Assembly (NCBI GenBank): GCA_963682175.1
Contig: OY821791.1
Coordinates: forward strand, 25,967,826-26,031,825
Source of the DNA: Triglochin maritima
Taxonomy: Eukaryota > Streptophyta > Magnoliopsida > Alismatales > Juncaginaceae
DNA: 64,000 nucleotides
Direction: 5' to 3'
This document shows positions 10,873 through 22,446 of this stretch, in pieces. Both the position numbers and the translations under genes were made by a program. Numbering within the stretch: position 1 is the stretch's first letter; each line of letters starts with the position of its first letter. The notes under the pieces were generated by a model. That model ran no database searches and was not told the DNA's origin. It saw only the letters and a program-made list of their open reading frames with translations.

Positions 10873-12289
10873 TTAAGTGTCTCACAGGTTTTGAGGGGAA
10901 TTCGGGTTTGTGTCCATCAACATGACCACAAAAATTTCCTTGGGATTCAAAATTTGGTGAGATCATAACTTTTCTTGCAAAAGTACATGTACTATCATGC
11001 TTGCATACATTGAGGACAATGCAAGAAGTAAGTCGGGGGGGGGGGGGGGGGGTTATCGTATGTACATAGTCGAGTTTTTTTTCTTTCTTTTGTTTGTATT
11101 GTTAAGGTCACCATAGTATGTCACATTTAATATCAATATATCTGTTTGGCATGATCCTTGGGTGACTTGTCTTCTTTTACTTGCCTAATACTTGAAATTA
11201 TCACATTTCTTTCAAAATCTTCATGTGTTTGTGAAAGAAGAATGTTTTGGGGATTTTGCGTGTGTTTAGCATGTGCAAAACCTTTGAGAGGCAAAGTAAA
11301 AAGAAAGCTCCCAAAATTTACTTGAACATGATGCATTTGGATTTCTAGTACACCAGTTTTAGGTCTTATCTTGTCATAATGATGCAGCCCAGTTTTCCCT
11401 CGGGGGAGACTAATCATAGGGTTTCAGTACTCAAATAAATAAAGAAGTCCACCCTAAACCAAGTGAGTCGAATAATTCGTGTATGTTAGTATAAGGACGT
11501 TTGTCGTAGTCTGGGACCCTTAAACTCTTGTTGTGAAATCTTAAGTGTAAGGGTTTTTGTTCATGTGTTGATAAGAAATAATAATTAAGTATGGTGTTCT
11601 CTCGTCTCACATGACTCTTATCACTCGACAAGTTAGGAGTGAGGGGACTTAGTGTTTGGTGCTTTCGAGTCATCTAACTTGGGATGCACAAACCAAACTC
11701 CCGTTACAAGGGTGGTAGGGATCATCCTATGTAGAGATTTGGGGGAAGGTGTATGTGATAGTGTAAGTCCTAATAGACAATGCTGCACGAAACCTGACTT
11801 GGGAGACTTAAACACTAGCTAGTTTAAAAAATGAAAAAGAAAAACGTACAAATTAGAATCTTAATGGACTTTACACGTTGTATCACTTGAGGATGTTAAG
11901 GTTGCCCATGTCTCTCACTTAAGTCCTTAATTAACGTGCAGAAATGCTTCCCTAGGCTAGGTGTGTGGACTGGTTACGTATATGGAGTCAGCTTGTAGGA
12001 TTACTGTGTCCATTGATTGACAAAAATAGGTTTTATGGAGTCGTGTTGTTAGGTTGAATAATTCATCATTTTTCAGATTTTGCGGGTATGTCCGCTGAAA
12101 ACCCTCAGGAGACATGACTCCTCATCCTTCAAGACAAAGATGTTTAATGGCTTGTTGCACGTGCTAAGTGCAACCGTGATTCCTACGAAAGTGAGTCAGG
12201 ATTTCCCAATTTTTCGTATATTTTCCTTTCCTTGATTTTTCTGTTTCTTTGTTTTGCTCAGGACTAGCAAAAGGTAAGTGTGGGGTATT
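10873..12289 (+). mobile_element. Athila post-pol noncoding region leading into an LTR
   Basis: It is collinear with the region after pol in element A (20990-22446) and after gag-protease in element E (46380-47787). It includes an internal G-rich tract, here expanded to 18 G at 11035-11052. It also holds the hairpin GTTGCAC/GTGCAAC at 12154-12174 and a terminal polypurine-like tract AAGTGTGGGGTATT before the LTR at 12290. No coding frame is convincing. Confidence 0.85.
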
Positions 12290-12756
12290 TGATTTGTAGC
12301 GTATCATATATCACATTCATGTTATATATATTTTATTTTACCCCAAAATTGTGCTACTCGAGTGTTTGTGTTTCAGGTTTTAGGAAATAAAAAAGAGAGA
12401 GGGAGTGACAAAGACCCGAATGCAACTCGAATGGAATGAATTGAAGACTTTTGGACCTATTTGTAATGCACAAACATTTAATCTGGAAGTACCCAAGTGA
12501 AGACTTGGAGGGACCTTATGGTGAAGTACAAAATCTTGTGACATATGACTTGAACCAGATCAGTATTTTGCCTATTAAAACCAAATTGGTTCAAGACAGT
12601 AAACAAGGGCTTCACCCGATGTGCCAAACAAAGAAAACTAACTGCTGGACAAATTAGAGCCGGATCAAAACATCTGGATCCGCCATTGGCGGATTTTTAT
12701 CCGCCATGGGAGGATCCCTCTAATCCATTTGCTCTTGGATTTTGGTTGCGGTCGGG
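12290..12756 (+). repeat. LTR of old Athila element G, left part
   Basis: It starts TGATTTGTAGCG directly after a polypurine-like tract. It contains a palindrome pair with ATCCGCCA/TGGCGGAT arms near 12678-12712. Element A cut it at TCGGG, and the rest resumes at 23992. Confidence 0.85.
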
Positions 12757-14301
12757 TGATTGACATCATTTCATGCTTATATTTGTACCTATGCTTATAT
12801 CCATTATCTTACACCTAAGCAATGCTACGTGACGAGTTTTATGTTTAGTTTTCAGAAATAAAGAGGTTTGAAGAGAAGAGCCATGAAAGGACCCAAAAGC
12901 AGGAAAAAGGACCTAATTGGGAGACCTGGGGACCAAGATGCAAGGGAGAAGGACCTGATCGTAAGACAGAAGGACCTAAGAGCAAAACATGAAACTCCAC
13001 ACCATCATGAGGAGTATTTTGTCAATTCGATTCGGGTCGGAGCTCCACTAAACAAGTTAGATGCATCCAAGACCAAGAAACACACCAAGGAAAGCCCACC
13101 AGAAGACCCAGACGGATCTAGGCTTTATAGGCCGCCAATTGGCGGTCTGGATCATGCAAGATCCGCCCCAACTTCTCCTGGACTTGTATTAGTGTTCGTT
13201 TAGGCTATTTTTGGTATTGGTTTAGTCCCACATCGGGGGATTGTCCCGGATTAGCTTTTTCCATGCTTATAAATAGAACTCTTCACCTCCCTTTGTATGT
13301 ATCTCTCTCTTTGGTGGCCATCTTCCCTACTAAGAGTGAAGCCTTGAAGCAAAACTCTAGTGGAGGAAGAGCTACTTGTAATTGAGTGAGTTAATAATAG
13401 AAGTTTTCTTTTAATGGTGTTGTTTCTCTCTTAGTTTAATTTCCTTTCATATGCATGCTTGTTTGTTTGTTTAGTTTTATGCTTCTTTAATGTTTCTTGC
13501 TTGAGTAGTATAAATTTCATTTCAGTATTATGCTTTCCTTTGCTAATTTAGTTAGTGTAATGAGTAGTGAGTAGTTCCATCCCCATTTGGGGGGTGGAGA
13601 AATATGTGATATAATCATGTAGTGTATTAAGTGTGTGTTATTTTTATCCCTTGAGCTTTATATGATTTCCATAACCATCTAATGGGTTTTCACTCTTATC
13701 TTTGATATGCTAATGCTCTTGAATGAAGCTTAGCTTATGCTTTGATTAGTGGACCTATTTTATGGGGAATGATAAGGTTAGGATATGGATGAAGTTAATA
13801 TTGGAAACACAATTTGTAGTGTATGTGCTCTTGTTGCCTTTACCTTAGCTAATGTCTTGTATGTTTTAATGATGTAGTGAAATCTTAATTCATGTGGAGG
13901 CATAGTAGGGTATAGTCTTTATACTTGAGTTCATGTAGCTTCATTCCAATTATTGCCTTGTATGTTTTAATGATGTAGTCTTATCTTAATTCATGTAGAG
14001 GCAAAGTTGGATGTAGTTTTATGATTTCATACAATACATGTTGTGATGAGCTTAATAAACACACACACACTCTTTTATGTGCACATTATTTCTCTACCCC
14101 CTTTGGGGTTTAGTTTTATAGTTTCTTCTCAATTTCATTTCAGCTTTGTAGTGTAGTTTAGTGTAACCAACCTTTCTTCCCTTTCTTTACCTCTCGCCTT
14201 TGCACAAACCAAGTGTCGATACACCTCCCAGTGGACGACCCATATTTGCCACCGCTTCAACGCGGCCGTGCACTTGCGGTTAAATATAAAACGATCAATC
14301 A
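12757..14301 (+). repeat. 5' LTR of element A
   Basis: 1545 bp, TG...CA ends with short inverted ends TGATTGA/TCAATCA. U3 holds a CCGCCAATTGGCGG palindrome at 13132-13145, then the USE and TATA. It has five extra bases near 12785 relative to the 3' LTR. Confidence 0.96.
13225..13275 (+). promoter_or_regulatory. LTR promoter: USE-like GTCCCACATCG and TATAAATA, 32 bp apart
   Basis: GTCCCACATCG at 13225-13235 fits the plant snRNA upstream sequence element RTCCCACATCG, and TATAAATA starts at 13268. The spacing is 32 bp in this LTR, in E (41024/41067) and in the LTR piece at 29617/29660. Pol II-type plant snRNA genes are known to use about 33-34 bp. Transcription probably starts about 30 bp after the TATA box. 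Confidence 0.75.
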
Positions 14302-14307
14302 AGTTTT

Positions 14308-14325
14308 TGGCACCGTTGCCGGGGA
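14308..14325 (+). promoter_or_regulatory. Primer binding site, complementary to tRNA-Asp 3' end
   Basis: TGGCACCGTTGCCGGGGA lies six bases after the LTR. It matches the Athila-type site TGGCGCCGTTGCCGGGGA except for one G-to-A change. Confidence 0.88.
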
Positions 14326-15379
14326 GGTGCTCTGTCCAGACCTTGGTTTGGGCGATTCGAGGGGTTTTTAATTCTTTGTTTTCCTTTTTTCTTAGTTTCA
14401 GGGAACAATCTGATCAAGGGGAGGCTACTGGGAAAATCTGAGGACCAGAAGACCAAAAGGGACCGCCAATCAGCGGTTTTAGACCGCCAATTGGCGGCCT
14501 GGTGAGGGCTTCTTTCCTTCAAATTTCTCATGATAGTTAGTGCTGTAATATGTGTTATCTGGGAGCCCTATTTTGCATGCGATGACTTCTAGTTTGCTCC
14601 CAGATCATTAATCACTCCCCCTTTAATCAACTTGGACCATAAAACTCAAAGCAAAAGATTAGACTTCTTGCTATCTAGGTCATGCACCATTGGTAGACCT
14701 TGCATGCATTTGTCTTTTCTTTGCTTTACATTTTGTCGTTGATAGCTGGCGTGAGGTACGTGCACCCACATCCCTCATTCATGCATGTTTATTTCGTGCA
14801 TTAGTTAGTAAGGTGCATCGGGACAAGAGTGAGAGAGCGTTTGATTGGAGTGATTGATTGCTAGATCTAGGATCAAATCGCTACTAAGGAGGGGCTGTCC
14901 CATAAAAGATAAGGTGGGGGATTTCATCACCCTTTCCTTGGCCCCAAAAACCACTCTTAATAAAGCCTTAACTAAAAGCAAGTAGACATTGGCCCTAAGG
15001 AATTCGGACGCACTAGGAGAGTAATCTAGTCGAGACCGTCATGACCTGATCGGCGTTGCCTACCTTGTCGATAGTAGGAGGTACTGGATCTCCGGATCTG
15101 GTATCACTTGTTGGGCATTGTGGTCCTCGTTGTAGGGAGGTGAGGCGTGTCGAGGCTAGTGACCTTGAAGTTAGGCGTCGTCTAGCTTAAGGAGCCATTG
15201 CCTTACATTGTTTGAGCCGTGCTTGCTAGTTAGGCTTCTTCCTGATCCCACTACCCACGCTAGCTCTAGGGATTCTTCCCTCCTCACCTGAGTCCTCTCC
15301 TCATCTATTCTCTACGTTTAGTCTCCTCCTCTAGTACACCTTCTGTTGTGTGTTTTTTAGAGTCGAGTCGAGCGTTTTT
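14326..15379 (+). other. 5' leader of element A
   Basis: About 1.05 kb of noncoding sequence before gag, collinear with the leaders of D, E, F and G. It contains two CCGCCAAT-type palindromes at 14462-14497 and a conserved block GTTAGGCGTCGTCTAGC near 15170. No conserved upstream frame is seen. Confidence 0.8.
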
Positions 15380-16201
15380 ATGCGAGGTTGGGCTCGTTCT
15401 GGTGAGAGCGCTCGACTCGAGAGAGTGCTTATTTATGAGATGGAAGATCTTGGTGATCGACCATCTCCGCCCCGTGCTCCTTTGGAGCAAGAGGGCGAGT
15501 CGTCTCGTGGTGGCGAGGGAGACCGGGTTCCATACATGGACTACCTCGGTCCATTCCCACCACCACGTAGACCTCCTTCTCCTCCTCCTCTGACTCGAGA
15601 GGAAGGGAGATTCAGTCAGGATCAAGTTCTAGGTGCACCACCACCTTTAGCTCGACAGGATAGGCCGATGACGTTGTGGGAGCGGACCCATCCTGTTCGG
15701 GCCGCGCAGCCTTCTTGCATAGTTGTTCCCCCTGCTCGCGGGAACAACTATGAGCTGAAACCTCAGTATGTGAGCATGCTTCCAACCTTTACTGCCAATA
15801 AGGAGGATCCGTATATTTTTATACGCGAATTTGAGGAAGTATGCTCCATGTTCAAGCTTCAACAGCTTGACGAGGATTCTGTCCGGTTGAGGATGATTTC
15901 GTTCGCATTGAAGGATAATGCGAAGAAATGGATGTATAGCCTCCCGGCGAGCTCGATTCGGTCTTGGGATGACTTTGTGACCGTCTTTCTGAAGAGATTT
16001 TTCCCTCAAAGGAAAACTCAACAGATACGGCACCAGATACATCAAATGTATCAGACCGAGACCGAATCTTTTCATGGTTTCTTTGAGAGGTTCAAGAACC
16101 TTCTCCAGCAATGCCCTCCAAGTCACCCTGACACATCGACTCCAAGGCATGGGACACTTTTGAGTCCATGGCTGAGCGCACCTTCGAGTGGGACACCATG
16201 A
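15380..16201 (+). CDS. gag N-terminal part of Athila element A, truncated by an inversion-deletion
   Basis: The start at [14 protein letters not shown] is chosen because the same MRG...ARSGE start is conserved in element F. Gag forms the particle shell in this family. Visible blocks are [40 protein letters not shown], and [18 protein letters not shown] followed by [18 protein letters not shown], the retrotransposon gag domain. Near 16120-16145 a 26-base stretch is the reverse complement (25 of 26) of what the G copy has at 33437-33462, with flanking bases missing. After it the frame changes and ends at 16201. The zinc knuckle continues in the next frame. The protein as seen is a damaged gag of 274 residues, not a natural product. 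Confidence 0.85.
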   Translation: MRGWARSGESARLERVLIYEMEDLGDRPSPPRAPLEQEGESSRGGEGDRVPYMDYLGPFPPPRRPPSPPPLTREEGRFSQDQVLGAPPPLARQDRPMTLWERTHPVRAAQPSCIVVPPARGNNYELKPQYVSMLPTFTANKEDPYIFIREFEEVCSMFKLQQLDEDSVRLRMISFALKDNAKKWMYSLPASSIRSWDDFVTVFLKRFFPQRKTQQIRHQIHQMYQTETESFHGFFERFKNLLQQCPPSHPDTSTPRHGTLLSPWLSAPSSGTP

Positions 16202-19200
16202 GAGAGCCACCAGCCGCCAGGTATTCTGGTCGAGCTGGATCATATCATGTTGAGTCAACTATCGCGTCTGAGGCGAAAATGGCTGCTCTCATGCGTAGGA
16301 TTGAGAGTTTGGAGATGGACCGAGCTCCTGTAGCTCAGGTCGCTACTCCCGGGTGTGGTAGGTGTGGACTTACGGGCCATGATGACTTGGAATGCGCTTA
16401 CGCTCCAAGGGATACTGAGCATGCAAATGCGATGTATCAACAACGGCCCTGTAACGACCCGTACAGTCACTCCTACAACCCGGGATGGCGTAACCATCCT
16501 AACTTCTCTTGGGGGCCTAGTGGGGGTCACGGTCAGAGCTCGCACGCTCAACCTCAACCTCCACCCTATCAACCTCCACGCCCATCGGCGACCTACCAAC
16601 CCCCACATCAAAGGTCTCAGCACCAAAATTACCAACCTGCTCATGCCTCATCGTCGGGTTATTCCAACCAGACTCCACCACCTCAGCAGGTTCACCCCAA
16701 GGACCCTTCTAGTGATCCGACCCTTCAAGCATTCATGCAGAGCATGCAAAGTACAGTCAAGGCTTTGGAAATGCAAGTTAGCCAATTGGCTCATCAATTC
16801 CATGAACGCGAGAAGGGTCAGTTCCCGAGTCAACCTGTGGTAAATCCCAGGGGTCAGCCTGCTAATACCAGGAAAAATGTACACAATGTTGAAAGTGACC
16901 CTTCCCAACATGCTAATGTTATTCATACCTTGAGATCGGGAAGGATCGTTGACAACAATGTGAAAATGCCGAAAGCCAACCCTGTTGGCGAGACTTCCGA
17001 GGAGAGTCTTGAGCCTATCAAGGAACCTAATTCTGAGACTCCTCCTCGTGATTCTTATGTCCCCAAGGCACCATTCCCTCATCGGTTGACTAAAAAACGT
17101 GATGAGCATTGGGATAAGATCGTTGAGGTACTTAGGCAAGTAAAGGTGAACATCCCGTTGTTGGACGTTGTTCAACAAATGCCACCGTATGCCAAGTTCC
17201 TCAAGGACCTTTGCACCACCAAGAGAAAAACAAATGTGCCCAAAAAGGCCTTTTTGGCCGCCAATGTGAGCTCCATATTGACACAACCCATGAATGTCAA
17301 GTACAAGGACCCTGGTTGTCCAACTGTCTCTTGCATGATTGGGAATGTGACCATCTCTCAAGCTCTATTGGATTTGGGGGCATCTGTGAATCTCTTGCCT
17401 TACTCAGTCTATGTCAACCTTGGGATAGGCGATCTTAAACCAACGAGGACAACCCTCCAGTTGGCTGATAGATCCGTCAAAATTCCACGAGGAAGTGTGG
17501 AGGATGTCCTTATCAAAGTGGGTGAGTTCGTATTTCCAATTGATTTCATCATCTTGGATACTGAACCCGTGTCCAACCCACAAGGACAGATTCCTGTGAT
17601 CCTTGGGAGGCCATTTCTTGCGACATCTAATGCTTTGATCAATTGTCGCAATGGCTTGATGAGGTTGTCTTTTGGAAACCTCACGGCGGATTTCAACATC
17701 TTCACTCTTGGTAAGCAACCTGGGCTCTTCGACGACACAGTCGGAGCCAATTTCATCCAGGACACGGATGAGCCCGATTCATTAGGCATGTTCGACTCAC
17801 ATCGACATATTATTGAGGTGCCTAATGATCAGGTTGCGAGTGAAGAGGATCTTGAGGAATCCGCCAGCATATCTCTGGACGAGGAGGCACATCTGGGTGC
17901 TTGCTCCTCTTACCCTGTGGTCCTTGAGCCACTTGAAAGTAACTCTGAATCCGACAAGGACCCACCTCTGGTCGAGCTTAAACCGCTCCCCGATAACCTA
18001 AAGTACATCTTTTTAGGGGATAATGAGACCTTGCCACTCATTATTGCTTCTGATCTTGAAAAAGATCAAGAGGTTGCCCTCAAAAGAGTACTCTTTGAAA
18101 ACAAAGAGGCAATCGGGTGGTCCTTGAAGGATATCAAGGGAATTAGCCCTGGTATTGTTCAGCATCGGATCCACATGGAAGAGGATTCTCGGCCCCGCAG
18201 GGACCCACAACGGAGATTGAATCTTGTACTGAAGGAAGCCGTCCGAAAGGAGGTTCTTAAGTGCTTGGATCATGGCATAATCTATCCTATCTCTGATAGT
18301 TCGTGGGTGAGTCCTGTCCATGTGGTTCCCAAGAAGTCAGGCGTGACAGTTGTGGAGAATGAGCATAATGAGCTTATCCCGACACGCCTGCAAACGGGCT
18401 GGCGAGTTTGCGTTGATTATCGCAAGCTCAATGCGGCAACGCGAAAAGATCATTTCCCGTTGCCGTTCATTGATCAGATGTTGGAAAGGTTGGCCGGACA
18501 TGAGTACTATTGTTTTCTTGATGGATACTCCGGTTACAACCAAATTCCCATCGCCCCCGAGGACCAAGAGAAAACCACATTCACTTGTCCCTTTGGCACG
18601 TTTGCCTACCGTCGCATGCCCTTTGGGTTATGCAATGCGCCGGCAACGTTTCAGAGGTGTATGATCAGCATCTTCTCCGATATGGTTGAGCGTTTCCTTG
18701 AGATCTTCATGGACGACTTTTCCATATTTGGCGCTTCCTTTGATGAGTGCCTTCATCACTTGAGCCTTGTCCTCAAGCAATGCCGTGAGAAGAACCTCGC
18801 TCTCAATTGGGAGAAATGTCACTTCATGGTGAAGCGAGGGATTGTACTTGGACATGTGGTCTCAAGTAGGGGAATTGAGGTCGATCCCGCCAAAGTGGGT
18901 ATCATTGCTAATCTCCCACTGCCACGTAATGTGAAGGATATCCGCGCCTTTTTGGGGCATGCTGGATTCTATCGGCGGTTCATTCGGGATTTTAGCAAAA
19001 TCGCTCGACCTCTCACTGCGTTGTTGGCTAAGGATGCCATTTTTGAGTTCACACCGGATTGCCACCCTGCCTTTTTGACCTTGAAGAAAGAGTTGACTTC
19101 AGCTCCCATTATTAAGGCACCGGTGTGGACTGAACCCTTTGAGTTAATGTGTGATGCATCTGACTTCGCTGTGGGAGCAGTGCTTGGGCAACGATTGGAC

Positions 19201-20886
19201 AAATTGCCTCATGTGATCTACTATGCCAGTAGAACACTCAATGATGCCCAATTGAACTACACTGTGACCGAGAAGGAATTCTTAGCGATCATATTTGCTT
19301 TGGAGAAATTCCGGTCGTACTTGATTGGCTCCCACGTGATTATCTATTCTGATCACACAGCCATTAAGCACCTCATGGCGAAGAAAGATGCAAAATCCCG
19401 ACTCTTGAGATGGATCTTGTTGTTACAAGAATTCGATCTCGAGATTCGGGACAAAAAAGGGTGTGAAAACGTTGTAGCTAACCACTTGTCTCGTCTAGAG
19501 ACGACCAACCCACAGGACCAAATCATTAACGATAAATTTCCTGACGAGCAATTGTTCACGATCGAAGATAACCCTTGGTTTGCCGACATCGTGAACTACC
19601 TCGTGACCGAGCAATTTCCTGTGGGTTGGTCAAAATCTGACCAATCCAAATTTAGATCGTATGTCAGATTCTTTCACTGGGACGACCCCTACCTATTCAA
19701 ATACTGCTCTGACCAAATTTTCAGGCGGTGCGTCCCAGATTCCGAGTTCCAAAGTGTACTCCACTTCTGCCATTCTAAGGCATGTGGAGGACACTTTGGA
19801 GCAAAGAAAACTGCTGCCAAGGTGCTCCAATCTGGATTCTACTGGCCCACTCTTTTCAAGGATGCTTACAACTTTTGTAAGCAATGTGATAGGTGCCAGC
19901 GCCTTGGCAGGATTGGTCGACGTGACATGATGCCTTTGCAAAATGTCCTTGTTGTCGACATCTTCGATGTGTGGGGCATCGATTTCATGGGTCCCTTCCC
20001 GAACTTGTTCGGGAATGTTTACATTCTGGTGGCCGTTGACTATGTGTCTAAGTGGGTTGAGGCTATACCCACAAAGACCAATGACAACAAGGTGGTCACC
20101 AAATTCTTGAGGGACATTTTTTCGCGATTTGGTACTCCTCGTACCATAATCAGCGATAGGGGTACCCACTTCTGTAATCGCTCCTTTGAAGCACTTATGA
20201 GGAAATATTCGATCACCCACAAGCTTGTGACCCCATACCATCCGCAAACTAGTGGGCAGGTCGAAATCTCTAACCGTCAATTAAAGCAAATTCTGGAGAA
20301 GACGGTTAGTTCCCCGAGGAAGGATTGGTCTACCAAGTTGAATGACGCGTTGTGGGCTTTCCGCACCGCGTACAAGACCAATTTGGGTATGTCCCCTTAT
20401 CGGGTAGTGTACGGCAAGGCTTGCCACCTACCTGTCGAGCTTGAGTATCGTGCTTTCTGGGCGATCAAGAACCTGAATATGGATATTGATCAAGCAGGAG
20501 TACAACGTAAGCTCGACATTGTGGAATTAGAAGAGCTACGCAATGATGCATACGAGAATGCCAAAATTCATAAGTCCCGAGCCAAGATGTTTCACGATCG
20601 CATGATTATGCGAAAGGTGTTTACGGCCGGGCAGAAGGTGTTGCTCTACAATTCCCTGCTTCATCTGTTTGCGGGTAAGCTCCGCAGTCGCTGGTCTGGC
20701 CCGTTTATTGTCCAAACCGTTTATCCTCATGGAGCGGTTGAGATCTTGAACCCAGGGAATGGGGACGTGTTCAAAGTTAATGGACAACGCCTCAAACCCT
20801 ACTTGGAGGGGGCACCAGCCGAAGTCGAGGAGGTCATGTTCCTTCATGAACCTCCCTCGCACTCAACCATTCATGCTCCTACATGA
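16168..20886 (+). CDS. gag C-terminus plus pol polyprotein of Athila element A (PR-RT-RNase H-INT)
   Basis: One open frame of 1572 codons. In order: CCHC zinc knuckle at residues 63-76 ([14 protein letters not shown]); a proline/glutamine-rich linker; protease with [14 protein letters not shown] at 402; reverse transcriptase with [28 protein letters not shown] and the active site FMDD at 847-850; RNase H from CDASD near 995; integrase with a His/Cys zinc-finger region near 1199-1250 and D1272, D1330, E1366 (DX57DX35E). All catalytic residues are present. It ends at a stop followed by an A-rich tract, with no env-like frame behind it. The first ATG lies inside gag, so this part was once fused to the upstream frame. 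The separation comes from the lesion near 16120, not from a recognisable programmed slip site. It could supply pol to other copies if translated. Confidence 0.95.
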   Translation: MAERTFEWDTMREPPAARYSGRAGSYHVESTIASEAKMAALMRRIESLEMDRAPVAQVATPGCGRCGLTGHDDLECAYAPRDTEHANAMYQQRPCNDPYSHSYNPGWRNHPNFSWGPSGGHGQSSHAQPQPPPYQPPRPSATYQPPHQRSQHQNYQPAHASSSGYSNQTPPPQQVHPKDPSSDPTLQAFMQSMQSTVKALEMQVSQLAHQFHEREKGQFPSQPVVNPRGQPANTRKNVHNVESDPSQHANVIHTLRSGRIVDNNVKMPKANPVGETSEESLEPIKEPNSETPPRDSYVPKAPFPHRLTKKRDEHWDKIVEVLRQVKVNIPLLDVVQQMPPYAKFLKDLCTTKRKTNVPKKAFLAANVSSILTQPMNVKYKDPGCPTVSCMIGNVTISQALLDLGASVNLLPYSVYVNLGIGDLKPTRTTLQLADRSVKIPRGSVEDVLIKVGEFVFPIDFIILDTEPVSNPQGQIPVILGRPFLATSNALINCRNGLMRLSFGNLTADFNIFTLGKQPGLFDDTVGANFIQDTDEPDSLGMFDSHRHIIEVPNDQVASEEDLEESASISLDEEAHLGACSSYPVVLEPLESNSESDKDPPLVELKPLPDNLKYIFLGDNETLPLIIASDLEKDQEVALKRVLFENKEAIGWSLKDIKGISPGIVQHRIHMEEDSRPRRDPQRRLNLVLKEAVRKEVLKCLDHGIIYPISDSSWVSPVHVVPKKSGVTVVENEHNELIPTRLQTGWRVCVDYRKLNAATRKDHFPLPFIDQMLERLAGHEYYCFLDGYSGYNQIPIAPEDQEKTTFTCPFGTFAYRRMPFGLCNAPATFQRCMISIFSDMVERFLEIFMDDFSIFGASFDECLHHLSLVLKQCREKNLALNWEKCHFMVKRGIVLGHVVSSRGIEVDPAKVGIIANLPLPRNVKDIRAFLGHAGFYRRFIRDFSKIARPLTALLAKDAIFEFTPDCHPAFLTLKKELTSAPIIKAPVWTEPFELMCDASDFAVGAVLGQRLDKLPHVIYYASRTLNDAQLNYTVTEKEFLAIIFALEKFRSYLIGSHVIIYSDHTAIKHLMAKKDAKSRLLRWILLLQEFDLEIRDKKGCENVVANHLSRLETTNPQDQIINDKFPDEQLFTIEDNPWFADIVNYLVTEQFPVGWSKSDQSKFRSYVRFFHWDDPYLFKYCSDQIFRRCVPDSEFQSVLHFCHSKACGGHFGAKKTAAKVLQSGFYWPTLFKDAYNFCKQCDRCQRLGRIGRRDMMPLQNVLVVDIFDVWGIDFMGPFPNLFGNVYILVAVDYVSKWVEAIPTKTNDNKVVTKFLRDIFSRFGTPRTIISDRGTHFCNRSFEALMRKYSITHKLVTPYHPQTSGQVEISNRQLKQILEKTVSSPRKDWSTKLNDALWAFRTAYKTNLGMSPYRVVYGKACHLPVELEYRAFWAIKNLNMDIDQAGVQRKLDIVELEELRNDAYENAKIHKSRAKMFHDRMIMRKVFTAGQKVLLYNSLLHLFAGKLRSRWSGPFIVQTVYPHGAVEILNPGNGDVFKVNGQRLKPYLEGAPAEVEEVMFLHEPPSHSTIHAPT

Positions 20887-22446
20887 GTGGTTGAGCTTTC
20901 ATGTGTATATATGTTTAAAAAAACAAAAAAAAAGAAAAAAAAGACTCCTTCAGTGAGCATAGATTGTTGTGGGCCCCAACCCTTGAGTATTTGGGCCCCA
21001 TTTCTTTCACGTATTTGTATCCCTTCTTTAGCATCTCACAGGTTTTGAGGGAAGTTGGGTTGTGTCCATCAACATAGCCATGAACTTCCTTGTGTACTTC
21101 ACGTTGGTGAGATCTCTTCTGTTTCATGCATGCATCCATGTAGTATCTTGCTTGCATTCATTGAGGACAATGCATGAAGTAGGTGTGGGGGGTGTTTTAC
21201 GTGTGTACATAGTTGAGTTTTTTTCCTTTGATTTTGTTTTCTTTTGTTTGCATTGTTAGGGTCATGATAGTGTGCTGCATTTAATATCGATATATCTGCT
21301 TGCCATGATCCTTGGGTGACTTGTCTTCTTTTGCTTGCCTAGTGCTTCAAAAGTTTCACATTTCTTTCAAAATCTTCATGTGTTTTCGAAAGAAAATGTT
21401 TTGTGGGTTTTGCGTGTGTTTAACATGTGCAAAACCGTTGAGAGGCAAAGTAAAAAGAAAGCTCCCAAAATTGTCTTGAACTTGATGCATTAGGATATCT
21501 AGTACATGGCTTTAGGATTTATCGAGTCGTTAGGATGCACCCCAGTTTTCCTTTGGGGGTGAGTAATCATATGGTTTCAGTGCTCAAACATTCAAAGAAG
21601 TCCACCCCGAACCTAGTGAGTCAATAATTCGTGTTTGTTAATTTAGGAAGTTTGTTGTAGTCAAGGACCCTCTTAATCTTGTTGTGAGACATTAGTGTAG
21701 GGGTTTTGGTTCATGTGTAGATAAGAAATAAGTGAGTAGATGTTCTCTCTTCTCGCACGGCTCCTATCACTCGGGAAAGTAGGTCTGAGGGGACTTTGTG
21801 CCTGGTGCTTTCGAGTCATCTGACTTGGGATGCGCCGACCGAACTCCCGTTACACGGGTGGTAGGGATTGCCCTATGTGGAGATTTGGGGAAAGGTGTAC
21901 GTGATAGTGTAAGTCCTCATGGGCAATGATGCACGAAACCTGACCCTGGGAGAATGAAGCTCCAACTAATAAAAAGAAAAAGAAAAAAAAATGTGAAAAG
22001 AAAGAAAAAGAAAAAAATGGTAATGCAAATAAGAACCTTAATGGACCTTACACTTTGTATCACTTGAGGATGTTGAGGTTGTCCATGTCTTTCACCTAAT
22101 TCCTTATTTAACTTGCACGAATGGTTCATTAGGCTAGGTGTGGACTGATCACTTATATAGAGTCGGCCCGTAGCATTACAACGTCTATTGATCGACAAAA
22201 TTTGTCCAACGAGTCGAGGTCTAGATTGAATAATGCATCTTGTTCGGATTTTGTGGGTATATCCGCTAAAAACCCTCAGGAGACAACACTCCTCCTCCTT
22301 GGCAACAAAGAGGTTTAACGGCTTGTTGCACGTGCTAAGTGCAACCGTGATTCCTACGAAAGTGAGTTAGGATTTCTTGTTTTTCGTATGCTTTTTCCTT
22401 TCTTTGTTTTGCTCGAGACTAGCAAAAACTTAGGTGTGGGGGTATT
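20887..22446 (+). other. Post-pol noncoding region of element A with two G-rich tracts
   Basis: It begins with an A-rich tract at 20914-20943. It holds an internal TAGGTGTGGGGGG tract at 21180-21192, a second A-rich run at 21961-22018, a 7-bp stem hairpin GTTGCAC/GTGCAAC at 22325-22345, and the terminal polypurine-like TAGGTGTGGGGG at 22431-22442. The order is conserved in the other copies. No coding frame is convincing. Confidence 0.85.
22430..22446 (+). promoter_or_regulatory. 3' polypurine tract of element A
   Basis: TTAGGTGTGGGGGTATT directly precedes the 3' LTR. It is the expected plus-strand primer site in reverse transcription. Confidence 0.8.

Noticed and set aside
16120..16201. Programmed frameshift between gag and pol of element A
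   Set aside because: The overlap is explained by the 26-base inversion and missing flanks seen against other copies. No slippery site or pseudoknot is evident.
16255..20862. Several long minus-strand frames opposite element A pol
   Set aside because: They are shadows of the 1572-codon plus-strand frame. Their translations show no recognisable domain.
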